Source: JBOZRQ01 sp050789255
GTDB lineage: Bacteria; Bacillota; Sulfobacillia; Symbiobacteriales; Symbiobacteriaceae
NCBI GenBank assembly: GCA_050789255.1
Contig: JBOZRQ010000026.1
Location: forward strand, 83,187-147,186
Direction: 5' to 3'
Length of the DNA stretch: 64,000 nt
The notes under the pieces: generated by a model
The model's input: the letters and a program-made list of their open reading frames with translations, nothing else
Told to the model about the DNA's origin: nothing
The model's database searches: none
Shown: positions 25,065 to 33,101 of the stretch, one piece after another
How the letters are laid out: every line of letters begins with the position of its first letter
Numbering within the stretch: the first letter of the stretch is position 1
Program-made: the position numbers and the translations under genes

Positions 25065-26858
25065 CTAGGTCCGTTCTAGCTCGTCGACCAGGCCGGCGAA
25101 TACGGCCACGGCCCGCTCGAGGGGGGCCGGGGTGGTCATGTCGATCCCGGCCTCCTTCAGAATCTCCATGGGATGCTTGGAAGAGCCGGCGCTCAGGAAG
25201 CCCAGGTACCGCTTCACGGCGGGCTCGCCCTCCGTCAGGATCGCGTCGGAGAAGGCGGCACCGGCAGAGATACCGGTCGCGTACTGGTAGGAGTAGAAGT
25301 TCAGGTAGTGGTGCAGCACCTGCGCCCACTGGCTGCCCATGCCCTCCTCGGTGATCTCCAGGGTATCGCCGTACCAGGCCTTGTTCACGGCCGTATTTGC
25401 CGCCGTGATCGACTCCCAGGTCAGCGGAGTGCCCTGCTCCACCATCTCGTGGACCTGCAGCTGCAGCTTCGCCATCATGCTGCCGCCCCAGAAGTTGCTG
25501 GTGAAGGCGGAGATCGCCCGGGTCAGAATGAAGCGGCGCAGGCCGGGCTCGCTGGTGGTCTTCAGCAGGTGCCGGGCGAGCAGCAGCTCATTGGTGGTGG
25601 AGGCCATCTCGGCGAGGAAGTTCGAGTAGCCATGGTAGACGTACGGCTGCTTGGCGTTGCTCATGACCGAGTGGACCGCGTGGCCGAGCTCGTGGGCCAG
25701 GGTGAAGGCGTCGCTCAGCTTACCCTGCCAGTTCAGCAGGATCACGGGGTGGTAGCCATAGCAGCCCCAGTTGTAGGCGCCCTTCTCCTTGCCCACGTTG
25801 TCCGCCCAGTCGACCCAGCGCTCCCGGTAGGAGCGCTCCAGTACGCTTCGATACTCCCGTCCCAGCGGCGCCATGGCATCGAAGATCATGCCATAGGCGT
25901 CGCGGAAGGTAATGTCCGGGTTGGTGCCGGCGTCCAGCGGAACGGCCAGGTCCCACGGCTTCAGCTGGTCGACGCCCAGCTTCTTGCGCCGGTACTCCAG
26001 GAAGCGGCGGAAGTGCCCGCTGCCCGCCTGGGAGACCTGCAGGAGCGTATGGAAGAGCGACTCGGGGAGATGGACAGGACCAAGGGCGGCGGCCAACGCC
26101 GAGGGATACTTGCGCAGGCGGGCGACGATCACGTCGCGCTTCTGGGCGGTGGCGAAGGTGGAGGCAAGGGTCCGCTTGTGGGCGGCCAGCCCGGCGCGCA
26201 CCGACCTGTAAGCCGCCTCACGGACCGAGCGGTCCGGGGACTGCAGCAGCCGGTGAATCGAGCTCAGGTTTACGGCCACGGTCTGCCCCTTCTCGTCGAC
26301 CACGGAGGCGAAGGTGGCGTCGGCGTTCGTGACGCTGTTGAACGTGTCGTAGGGAGCCTCAAAGAGCTCGGTCATCTGTGCGATGACCGCCTCGCCCTCC
26401 GGCCCGAGCATATGGGCCATCTCCTCCAGAATATCGGTCAACAGCAGGGCGTACAGCCGGAGCTCCGGCTCAGCATCAAGGTACTGCCGCACGGTACCCT
26501 CAGGCAGGCTGAGCACCTCCGGCTTAATAAAGGAGGTGGCCGTGGCAACCCGGGCGCTCATGGCGGTGGCCCGGTCCTTCAGCCCCTGGCGGACTGGGTC
26601 GGTCTGGTCCTCGTTCTGGCGGTTATAGGCGAACCACAGCACCTGGCTGGCCAGCATATCCAGCTCATCCTGCTTGCGCAGGCAGGCCAGAAGCTCGCGG
26701 GGGCCGGCGCCCAGCCGGCCCTGGAAACCGGTCAGCTCGGGCACCAGCGCATCGACCTTGGCCAGCGCCTCCTCCCACGCCGCCGTGGACGGGAACAGGC
26801 TGTCGAGGTCCCAGGTTTGTTCAACGGGAACCGCAGTGCGGTGCAGGCGTTCGGACAC
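25065..26858 (-). CDS. pepF: Oligoendopeptidase F (M3 family)
   Basis: GTG start at 26858 with AAGGGTGAG upstream. The 597-residue protein is the usual size for PepF. The zinc-binding HExxH is visible as LAHELGHAVHSVMS, with the distal Glu ligand in FLAEMASTTNELLL about 25 residues on. The N-terminal helical domain (WDLDSLFPSTAAWEEAL...) and the late GISAGAAFSDAIL...FLSAGSSKHPMEILKEAGIDM are standard. Cytoplasmic; degrades short peptides (about 7-17 residues in homologues). Confidence 0.95.
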   Translation of the reverse strand: MSERLHRTAVPVEQTWDLDSLFPSTAAWEEALAKVDALVPELTGFQGRLGAGPRELLACLRKQDELDMLASQVLWFAYNRQNEDQTDPVRQGLKDRATAMSARVATATSFIKPEVLSLPEGTVRQYLDAEPELRLYALLLTDILEEMAHMLGPEGEAVIAQMTELFEAPYDTFNSVTNADATFASVVDEKGQTVAVNLSSIHRLLQSPDRSVREAAYRSVRAGLAAHKRTLASTFATAQKRDVIVARLRKYPSALAAALGPVHLPESLFHTLLQVSQAGSGHFRRFLEYRRKKLGVDQLKPWDLAVPLDAGTNPDITFRDAYGMIFDAMAPLGREYRSVLERSYRERWVDWADNVGKEKGAYNWGCYGYHPVILLNWQGKLSDAFTLAHELGHAVHSVMSNAKQPYVYHGYSNFLAEMASTTNELLLARHLLKTTSEPGLRRFILTRAISAFTSNFWGGSMMAKLQLQVHEMVEQGTPLTWESITAANTAVNKAWYGDTLEITEEGMGSQWAQVLHHYLNFYSYQYATGISAGAAFSDAILTEGEPAVKRYLGFLSAGSSKHPMEILKEAGIDMTTPAPLERAVAVFAGLVDELERT

Positions 26859-26929
26859 GGTATACTCACCCTTAGTGATTATTTCGACACTGGAACTTTA
26901 TACGACTCTGCCAGTGAAGACTCCTGCGA

Positions 26930-27679
26930 TTACTGCAGGAACTCCGTGACTAGTTGCGCCAGCTCATCGGGACGGCGGGTCGGAACACGGTGGTCGGTAT
27001 GGGGAACGAAGACGGCCCGGGCGTGGGGGATCTCCCGTTGGAGAATCCGGTAGTACCCGTGCATCCAGTCGTTGGTGGCGCCGTAAACCAGCAGGGTGGG
27101 CACCTTGATTCGGTGCAGGTCCTTGGTGATGTTGACCCGCTGGCTTTCCAGGAGGAAGGAGCGCAGCGACTGGGGCCGCACCTGCCTGGCGTCGGGGAGC
27201 ATGGCGCGCGTGTGCGCATGCCCTGTGCTGTTGGTGCCAATAATGTTCGGCCCAATCCAGCGGGTGAGGCCGCAATGCACCGCCAGCAACCCCAAGCGCG
27301 TTTTGATCTTCATATTCAGGGTGCAACACTCCGAGAAGCCGCTCACCGCTACCAGGCCGCCGTACCGATTCGGGGTGTCCACGAGCGCTTGCAAGGCGAT
27401 GGTTGCCCCAGAAGAGTAGCCCACCAGAACCGGCCGTTCCGCGTCAAGGCGCGCAGAGACAAGCCCAAGGTCGGCAGCGATGTCCCGAAAGGTCCAAGGG
27501 GTGTCACCCAGGCCGCTTCGCCCGTGCCCCCGAATGTCAATGGCAATGCACCGGTAGCGATCCTGAAGGCGGTCCATGAGAGGTCGCCAGTACACGTGGC
27601 TCAGGGCGGGACAGTGAAGGAAGATCAGCGGGCGGCCGGCGCCCGCCTCCTCGTAGTAAATGTGTTCGATGAATGGCAT
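26930..27679 (-). CDS. Alpha/beta hydrolase
   Basis: A 249-residue hydrolase with the oxyanion region HCPALSHVYW, the GHGRSG loop, the nucleophile elbow GYSSG (Ser near 91) and the late Asp (ATNDWMHG) and His (HTDHRVPT) of the triad. It resembles esterase or peptidase-like members such as BioH/MenH-type enzymes, with no specific substrate evident. Transcribed divergently from the c-di-GMP riboswitch locus; 71 bases separate it from pepF downstream. Confidence 0.85.
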   Translation of the reverse strand: MPFIEHIYYEEAGAGRPLIFLHCPALSHVYWRPLMDRLQDRYRCIAIDIRGHGRSGLGDTPWTFRDIAADLGLVSARLDAERPVLVGYSSGATIALQALVDTPNRYGGLVAVSGFSECCTLNMKIKTRLGLLAVHCGLTRWIGPNIIGTNSTGHAHTRAMLPDARQVRPQSLRSFLLESQRVNITKDLHRIKVPTLLVYGATNDWMHGYYRILQREIPHARAVFVPHTDHRVPTRRPDELAQLVTEFLQ

Positions 27680-27818
27680 ATGCGAAGTGTCTCCGCAGCA
27701 ATACTAGATTATCCTGCGAGCGGACCCCCACAACCGTCAGTTTACGCCCGAATACCATAGCGTGCCAAACGTTTAAGCTGATACTATAACAATTTTCAAC
27801 GAACTAATCAATGGTACC
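27680..27818. other. Divergent intergenic region
   Basis: The 337-base gap 27680-28016 holds the hydrolase upstream region, the promoter at 27819 and the riboswitch. I see no gene in this part; it is AT-rich near 27775-27810 and may contain the hydrolase promoter. Confidence 0.4.
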
Positions 27819-27847
27819 TTGTATTTTACGGAAGCGTTGGGTATACT
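27819..27847 (+). promoter_or_regulatory. Sigma-A promoter of the riboswitch transcript
   Basis: TTGTAT at 27819-27824 and TATACT at 27842-27847 with a 17-base spacer. Transcription would start near 27854, right at the 5' edge of the aptamer. Confidence 0.8.
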
Positions 27848-27852
27848 TACAG

Positions 27853-27942
27853 TAACCGAAAATGGCAAACTGGGCGGAAACCCCGGGACGCAAAGCCACG
27901 GGCCTAAAGCGCAAGCCGCCAGGGTAGCCGGGTTGCCGGTCT
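27853..27942 (+). ncRNA. Cyclic-di-GMP-I (GEMM-I) riboswitch aptamer
   Basis: The order and sequence of conserved elements match class I c-di-GMP aptamers: GGCAAAC at 27864-27870, a stem capped by a GGAAAC-type GNRA loop, GGGACGCAAAGCC at 27885-27897, the tetraloop-receptor side GGGCCTAAAGC at 27900-27910, AGGGTAGC, and GGGTTGCCGG closing the P1 stem near 27939. It starts at the predicted transcription start. No standard terminator lies between the aptamer and the next ATG. A stem TCTGCAC/GTGCAGA (27939-27945 and 27971-27977) follows, so the switch mode is unclear. Confidence 0.9.
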
Positions 27943-28016
27943 GCACAAGGGTCAGGCAGTACAAGCCTTACGTGCAGATTCGGGGTCACTAACCTCGCAT
28001 TTAGGAGTGATTCCGT

Positions 28017-28157
28017 ATGATGAAGAAGGGATTCGTAAGCCTGCTGATTATGGTTACGGCACTTATGGTTGCAGCCACGGCGCTCGCGGCCCCCAACAAG
28101 GCAGCCCCTACACAAGAGATGACCGGCATTCTTCTGGACGACGGCGTTCTGAAGTAA
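28017..28157 (+). CDS. Small secreted peptide precursor (46 aa) under c-di-GMP riboswitch control
   Basis: Starts ATGATGAAGAAG, with TTTAGGAGTG about 9 bases upstream. Residues 1-24 form a signal peptide: MMKKG, a hydrophobic core (FVSLLIMVTALMVAATA), and cleavage at ALA-AP. The predicted mature part is 22 residues, beginning APNKAAPTQ and ending TGILLDDGVLK. No cysteine, so not a lipoprotein or disulphide peptide. The layout resembles export-processed signalling peptides of Gram-positive bacteria. It lies between the riboswitch and a terminator, 67 bases before a TPR/HD-GYP gene. I infer a secreted signal or a secreted effector; no family recognised. Confidence 0.75.
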   Translation: MMKKGFVSLLIMVTALMVAATALAAPNKAAPTQEMTGILLDDGVLK

Positions 28158-28186
28158 CAGCCCGTATACCAAAAAACTCGTTACCG

Positions 28187-28217
28187 ACAGCCGTACAGCG
28201 TACGGCTGTTTCGTTTC
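28187..28217 (+). terminator. Terminator between peptide gene and TPR/HD-GYP gene
   Basis: Perfect 10-bp stem 28187-28196 with 28200-28209, triloop AGC, then TTTCGTTT. It ends only a few bases before the ribosome binding site of the next gene, so the TPR gene would depend on readthrough or on a promoter in this gap. Confidence 0.8.
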
Positions 28218-28224
28218 GGCGGAG

Positions 28225-29688
28225 GTGGCCGCCCTGAATGCTGCGGGGGTATGGTCTGAAGGAGAATGGCTCTGGAGTCGCCATCTGGCGTACGCTGCAC
28301 TCGACCGATTCCTGCTCTTGACGACCCATCCCGGCTTTGATTCGGCTCGCGCCTGGAACGGTGCGGGCCTATCGGCAATGAAGCTCCAGGACTTCGAACT
28401 CGCCCGACTGTACCTGACCCGTTCGCTTGAAGCTGCGAGAGCGGGTGGGGAACCCCGCCCGATTCTGCTGGCCCTGGTGAATCTCATGAATGTGTATGGC
28501 CGCACCGTCAATCTGAAAGACGGACTCGCCCTGGTGGACGAGGCGGCTGCTTATGCCGCCAAGGTGGCCGACCCTTCGCTAACGGCGCGGGTGCACTACC
28601 TCACCGGGGTCCTGCATTACCTGGACCAGCGCTGGGAATCGGCGCTGACGAGCCTGCGGGCTGCACTGGCGGGAGCGTCGGAACGCCAGTTGGGGTCCAC
28701 GGCACCGGTTCTATATACCAACCTGGGCGCCTGTCTGGTGGCCACTGGCGACGTCGAAGAGGCGCGCGATGCGCTTTCGCGGGCTCTGAAGCTCGGCATG
28801 GTGCGTGATGATGCTGACGTGGTGTTGCACAGTTGCACCGAGTTGGCTCGCCTGGCGCTCGGCGCCGGCGATTGGGACGACGCCGTCAACTATGGCCGGC
28901 AGGCTCTGGACTACCTCTGGAACCACATGGGCGACGTAAACAAGGTTGAGGTGGCTCGTTTGTGCGAGACCTTCGGCCTGCTTGCGGTCTCCATTGGCGA
29001 TAAGCGTAAAGGCACCTCCCTGCTGGAGCGGGCAGGCACCTATTACGGCCAGCTGAACTACTGGTGGGAGTGGAGCCGTGTCAGCGACCTGCAGCGCTCG
29101 GGTGCGGGCGCCATTGCCCTGAAGCCGGGGCAATTGCCCCGTGAGGCGGTCAATACGCTTGACTACTTCTCCGACCTCTTCGGGCTACTGGACAACATTG
29201 AAAGCGCAGACCCCACCTTGATCCGGCGGGGTCAACTGGTGACTCACTATGCGCTGCTGCTGGGCACACAGCTGGGCCTTCCCGAGGAGCAAATGATGCT
29301 GCTCAGCCACGCCGGGCGCCTGTGCGACATTGGGCTCACCACCTTCGAACCCGAGGCGATCGCCGACGAGGAGGGCGCCCGCTACAAGCTGCACCCCGAA
29401 CTGAGCGCCCGCTGGCTGGAGGACTTCCCCCTGCCGGAGGGCACCGGGGCGGTGGTCCGGGCGCACCACGAGCGGTTCGACGGCAAGGGCTATCCAGACG
29501 GGCTGGCAGGCGGGCAGATCCCCCTGGGCGCCCGCCTTTTGGCCACCTGCGAAACCTACGTGCGGGCTATACAGCTGGGCATCCGGCACGACGATGCCAT
29601 GGCTCGCCTGACCGCTGAGTCAGGAGCAGCGCTGGACCCCGCCATGGTGGCGGCGTTTACCCAGCTTCACCAGGTCCCTCCTCGGTAG
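28225..29688 (+). CDS. TPR-repeat protein fused to a degenerate HD-GYP domain
   Basis: GTG 28225 overlaps GGAGGTG; the in-frame CTG at 28234 is better spaced, so the start is uncertain by three codons. Residues about 25-320 form TPR-like helical pairs (FDSARAWNGAGLSAMKLQDFELARLYLTRSLEAA, NLGACLVATGDVEEARDALSRAL). Residues about 335-485 form an HD-GYP domain: C367-D368-I-G replaces H-D-I-G, HP and H414-H415-E416 are kept, G422-Y-P is kept, and the late Asp is replaced (ATCETYV). With two likely metal ligands lost, it may bind c-di-GMP or a peptide rather than hydrolyse. No signal peptide; cytoplasmic. Confidence 0.8.
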   Translation: MAALNAAGVWSEGEWLWSRHLAYAALDRFLLLTTHPGFDSARAWNGAGLSAMKLQDFELARLYLTRSLEAARAGGEPRPILLALVNLMNVYGRTVNLKDGLALVDEAAAYAAKVADPSLTARVHYLTGVLHYLDQRWESALTSLRAALAGASERQLGSTAPVLYTNLGACLVATGDVEEARDALSRALKLGMVRDDADVVLHSCTELARLALGAGDWDDAVNYGRQALDYLWNHMGDVNKVEVARLCETFGLLAVSIGDKRKGTSLLERAGTYYGQLNYWWEWSRVSDLQRSGAGAIALKPGQLPREAVNTLDYFSDLFGLLDNIESADPTLIRRGQLVTHYALLLGTQLGLPEEQMMLLSHAGRLCDIGLTTFEPEAIADEEGARYKLHPELSARWLEDFPLPEGTGAVVRAHHERFDGKGYPDGLAGGQIPLGARLLATCETYVRAIQLGIRHDDAMARLTAESGAALDPAMVAAFTQLHQVPPR

Positions 29689-30496
29689 GCTGCTCGGCCG
29701 GCCCGTCCACCTCCGACGAGAGGGCGTACAGGGCGCCGGCAGTAACCCAGGTGCCCACAGTGGCGTGGAGCGGGGCGAGCACAACGAAGGTGTCCAGCCC
29801 AACGAGGCTGGCACCCGCCGTTACCAGCGCCGAGGCCAGGCCTGAGGCGGCGACCACGGCGAGCACCCCCCCGAGCTCCTGCCACAGCAGAAGCGGGGCG
29901 GCAAGCACGGCGGCCGGGGGCCACACATCCGCCGTGACCACCACAAACTCGGCTACCGCCAGGATGATGATCACAGCGAGGTTCAGCGGCAGCAGAACCG
30001 CCTGGGGCAGCGTTCCGTGCGCCACCACGGCCGACGCGCCGTTGTAGTACCCGATCCAAACCAGAGCCAGCACAAAGAGGCGCCAGCCGAACAGGAGGGC
30101 GCCTTCTCGCATTTTGGCCGGGGTGGGAGCGTCGCCCCGGAGGGCGCCCAACAGAAGGTGCAGAAAGCCGCCCTTCACCAGGCAGTCCAGCGCCAGCACG
30201 AGCAACATCACACCAATCTGGAGGGCGGTGGGCGTGGCGGGCTGCGGGGGCGAGAGCGGCACGCCGAGCTGCTCCACGCTGGGCAGCGCCGCCGGCAGCA
30301 CGAAGCGGGCGTACCAGCCGTGGCCTTGGAGCAGGTCCCACCCGACCGCGAAGTCCCAGCGGCTGAAGAACTGGCCAGCGGCGCCCAGCCCTGCTGCCAG
30401 GGCCAGCTTGACCAGATCCCACAGCAGCGGAGTCAGGCAAAGATACGGCCGGCGGACGAGGGTACGCCAGGCGACCACCAGAGGAAACTGAGTCAC
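29657..30496 (-). CDS. Polytopic membrane protein (279 aa), unknown
   Basis: GTG start with GGGAGGTGGGAG upstream. The protein has about six hydrophobic helices, an N-terminal amphipathic region (WRTLVRRPYLCLTPLLWDLVKLALAAGLG) and an acidic C-terminal tail (DGPAEQPTEEGPGEAG). The topology recalls membrane proteins with unknown roles near signalling genes. Its 3' end overlaps the TPR/HD-GYP gene by 32 bases on the opposite strand. No family recognised. Confidence 0.65.
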   Translation of the reverse strand: MTQFPLVVAWRTLVRRPYLCLTPLLWDLVKLALAAGLGAAGQFFSRWDFAVGWDLLQGHGWYARFVLPAALPSVEQLGVPLSPPQPATPTALQIGVMLLVLALDCLVKGGFLHLLLGALRGDAPTPAKMREGALLFGWRLFVLALVWIGYYNGASAVVAHGTLPQAVLLPLNLAVIIILAVAEFVVVTADVWPPAAVLAAPLLLWQELGGVLAVVAASGLASALVTAGASLVGLDTFVVLAPLHATVGTWVTAGALYALSSEVDGPAEQPTEEGPGEAG

Positions 30497-30580
30497 GCTC
30501 CCACCTCCCTATACTCTGATACGTGGTTCAAGGTCAAAATGTTGATTACAGGACGATGACAGTTCGTTGGAAGAGGTTGC

Positions 30581-30609
30581 TTGCCTGGCGCACAAATCTC
30601 CCGTATACT
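30581..30609 (+). promoter_or_regulatory. Predicted lysS promoter
   Basis: TTGCCT at 30581-30586 and TATACT at 30604-30609, 17-base spacer; 50 bases before the start codon. Confidence 0.7.
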
Positions 30610-30658
30610 TTCGATCAGTCGGGCATAGCGCATGTTGGGCGCAGGAGGGAAGATCCAC

Positions 30659-32182
30659 GTGAGCACCACATCGAATTTGTGGCCACACCAGGAAGCGAAG
30701 CGGATCGTCGAGCGGTGGCCTCAAAAATCGAAGTACATTCTGCAGACCGGGTTCGGCGCCTCCGGGCACCCGCACATGGGCACCATTGGCGAGGTGGTTC
30801 GCACCTACTACGTCGCCATGGCCCTGAAAGACCTGGGCAAGGAGTCGGAGATCATCGTCTTCTCCGACGACATGGACGGTCTGCGCAAGATCCCCAAGAA
30901 CATTGATGCGCCCTGGCTGGCCGAGCACCTCGGCAAGCCGGTCACCAGTATTCCGGACCCCTACGGCACGCACAAGTCCTTTGGCCATCATATGGATGCC
31001 GAACTGATCGAGATGATCAAGAAGTCGGGCATTGAGGTCACCTTCAAGTCGGCTACCGACTGCTACGCCGATGGCACCTTCGACGAAGGCATCCGCCGTT
31101 TCTTTAAGAATATGAAGGGGATCATGGAGCTTGTTCTCCCCACCATGCGCGAGGAGAATCGGCAGGGCTGGTTCCCCTGGCTGCCGGTGTGCGAGAACTG
31201 CGGCAAGGTCTACACCACCCGGGTGGAGGAGTACGACGGGGAGAACGCCACCGTCACCTACTCCTGCACCGGCGAGTTCCGCGAGGTGAAGGGCTGCGGT
31301 CACCGGGGTACCCAAAGCGCCCTGGGCGGCCGGGGCAAGTTCTTCTGGAAGGCCGACTGGGCCCTGCGCTGGTACGTCTTCGGGGTCAACTTCGAGATGC
31401 ACGGCAAAGACCTGATCGACTCGGCCAAGCTCTCCGGCGACATCGTCAAGCTGGTGGGCGGCAAGCCGCCTATCAACATGGTCTACGAGATGTTCCTCAC
31501 CGAGGAAGGCCGCAAGATCAGCAAATCGGTGGGTCAGGGCATCTCCATGGAGAACTGGGGCCGCTGGGGCACGCAGGACTCCATGAACCTGCTCATGTTC
31601 AAGAACCCCAAGCAGCAGAAGAAGCTCGGCAACGACACGATCATCCAGTACACCGACGAGACCCTCACCATGACCAAGGATGATCCCCAGTACCGGTTCA
31701 TTTACTACCACGGCGACCGGCCCGACCTGGGCGGCCTCCGCTACTCCGACATGATCAACCTGGTCAACGCCATCAGCGTCACCAACCTGGACACGCTGGT
31801 GGAGTACCTGGGCCGCAGCTTCGGTCACGACCGCATCCGGGCGAACGAGGAGTTCGTGCGGGAGATGCTGACCAAGGCGGTCAACTACTACGAGGACTTC
31901 ATCCTCCCCACCCGGCAGGTGCCCACGCTCACCGCTGAGCAGTGGGAGATGGTGACCGAGTTCGACAGGCTGATCGACACCACCGACTCCAGCGACGAGA
32001 TTCAGACCGGCGTTTACAGCATCGCAAAGAATCGTGGGCAGCAGCCCAAGGACTTCTTCAAGGTGCTGTACGGGGTGCTGCTCGGAGCTGAGAGCGGCCC
32101 CCGCATCGGCGGGTTCGTCAACCTGGTCGGCAAGGAGCGCATCCATGAGCTCGTTGCCGCTGCCCGCAAAGCGCAGATGTAA
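30659..32182 (+). CDS. lysS: Class I lysyl-tRNA synthetase
   Basis: GTG 30659 has AGGAGGG 9 bases upstream; the earlier ATG 30632 would include that site. The 507-residue protein is a class I (Rossmann) LysRS rather than the usual class II enzyme: HIGH-like SGHPHMGT near residue 34-41 and KMSKS-like KISKS in EEGRKISKSVGQGI. A zinc-type insertion CENCGKVY...CTGEF...CGHRG is also present. The C-terminal helical anticodon-binding part ends in GKERIHELVAAARKAQM. It charges tRNA-Lys. A monocistronic unit with its own promoter and terminator. Confidence 0.95.
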   Translation: MSTTSNLWPHQEAKRIVERWPQKSKYILQTGFGASGHPHMGTIGEVVRTYYVAMALKDLGKESEIIVFSDDMDGLRKIPKNIDAPWLAEHLGKPVTSIPDPYGTHKSFGHHMDAELIEMIKKSGIEVTFKSATDCYADGTFDEGIRRFFKNMKGIMELVLPTMREENRQGWFPWLPVCENCGKVYTTRVEEYDGENATVTYSCTGEFREVKGCGHRGTQSALGGRGKFFWKADWALRWYVFGVNFEMHGKDLIDSAKLSGDIVKLVGGKPPINMVYEMFLTEEGRKISKSVGQGISMENWGRWGTQDSMNLLMFKNPKQQKKLGNDTIIQYTDETLTMTKDDPQYRFIYYHGDRPDLGGLRYSDMINLVNAISVTNLDTLVEYLGRSFGHDRIRANEEFVREMLTKAVNYYEDFILPTRQVPTLTAEQWEMVTEFDRLIDTTDSSDEIQTGVYSIAKNRGQQPKDFFKVLYGVLLGAESGPRIGGFVNLVGKERIHELVAAARKAQM

Positions 32183-32188
32183 TAACGT

Positions 32189-32215
32189 AAGGCCACCCCG
32201 CTCTGGGGTGGCCTT
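32189..32215 (+). terminator. lysS terminator
   Basis: AAGGCCACCCC (32189-32199) pairs with GGGGTGGCCTT (32205-32215) around GCTCT. Confidence 0.85.
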
Positions 32216-32308
32216 TCATCACGCCTGATTTTGTCAAGGGTACGCTTCTCGTGTAGTGCGAACACTAGCCGAAAGAGACCTCTGGGTTCAAAAGGAGGTT
32301 GCAGCGGC

Positions 32309-33049
32309 TTGATTCGCACACTGCGCAATGTGGCCGTCACGGCTGCGCTTGGATTGGTGCTATTTGGCCCGCTCACGGGCTGCGCAGGGCGCCCGGCGCC
32401 CCGCCCCGAGGCGGCGCCCACCCATGGGGCGGTGGCAAACCTGGCCGCGTCGGTCAGCGGAGCTGGCCGCACCGCCGCCGTGGTGCTGGGCGATACAGCC
32501 CTGGTGGCGCTTCAGCTTGAGAACGCTGGTGCTGAGGGCGGCAGTTACAATGCAGAGCTTTCCGGTGATGCCACCGACGCCGGTGACGGCACGGTCAGCC
32601 GGGGGCCTGCCTACGTTCAGGGTCCCGGCGGCAGCACCGGGGCGAGCCCGGCCATGCCGGGCGGAGCGATCAACCCCGGCGGCTCGACCCCGGGAGGCAG
32701 CCCGAACTACACCCAGGCTGCCCCGGACGGGCGCGGTGGTTTGGCTACCCAGGGCGGCACCCCATCGGCTTCGCCCAGCAGCTATGGCTCCACCCCGTTC
32801 GACGTCATGAACCGGGTCGCAGACCGCATCCGGGCAGACTACCCCAGCCTCCGCGAGATTCGCTTCACCTACCGCGCCGCCGATGCCAGACGGCTGAATG
32901 AAATCGCCGGGGCTGTGGCCGCAGGCGGCGGTGCCATCGACCAGCACCGGGCCGAACTGGAGCAGCTTTTTGCCCGGGCGGTGCCAGCCGGCACCACAAC
33001 CTTCTCGCCACAGCATCCGTCCCAGGGATCGGACACGGGCCGGCCCTAG
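32309..33049 (+). CDS. YhcN/YlaJ-like sporulation lipoprotein
   Basis: TTG 32309 is chosen because AAAGGAGG lies 10 bases upstream. The 246-residue product has a lipoprotein signal (LVLFGPLTGC, Cys at about residue 25). An N-terminal sequence HGAVANLAASVSGAGRTAAVVLGDTALVALQL follows, a low-complexity Gly/Pro/Ser linker comes next, and then NRVADRIRADYPSLREIRFTYRAADARRLNEIAGAVAAGG. The split halves resemble the YhcN/YlaJ spore-lipoprotein domain interrupted by a roughly 80-residue linker, which is unusual. Typical members sit in the spore membrane. Confidence 0.7.
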   Translation: MIRTLRNVAVTAALGLVLFGPLTGCAGRPAPRPEAAPTHGAVANLAASVSGAGRTAAVVLGDTALVALQLENAGAEGGSYNAELSGDATDAGDGTVSRGPAYVQGPGGSTGASPAMPGGAINPGGSTPGGSPNYTQAAPDGRGGLATQGGTPSASPSSYGSTPFDVMNRVADRIRADYPSLREIRFTYRAADARRLNEIAGAVAAGGGAIDQHRAELEQLFARAVPAGTTTFSPQHPSQGSDTGRP

Positions 33050-33058
33050 TCCATGAAA

Positions 33059-33095
33059 AAGCGGGCCGCCTGGAGTTTTCCCGGACGGCCCGCTT
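33059..33095. terminator. Bidirectional terminator
   Basis: AAGCGGGCCG (33059-33068) pairs with CGGCCCGCTT (33086-33095); runs of A on the left and TTCACTT on the right serve both convergent genes. Confidence 0.8.
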
Positions 33096-33101
33096 CACTT
33101 C

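Noticed and set aside
25173..27053. 626-codon plus-strand open frame
   Set aside because: Antisense to pepF; lacks any recognizable domain and has a shadow-type amino-acid composition.
30509..32146. 545-codon minus-strand open frame
   Set aside because: Antisense to lysS, whose product is unmistakable; the frame reads as a composition artefact.
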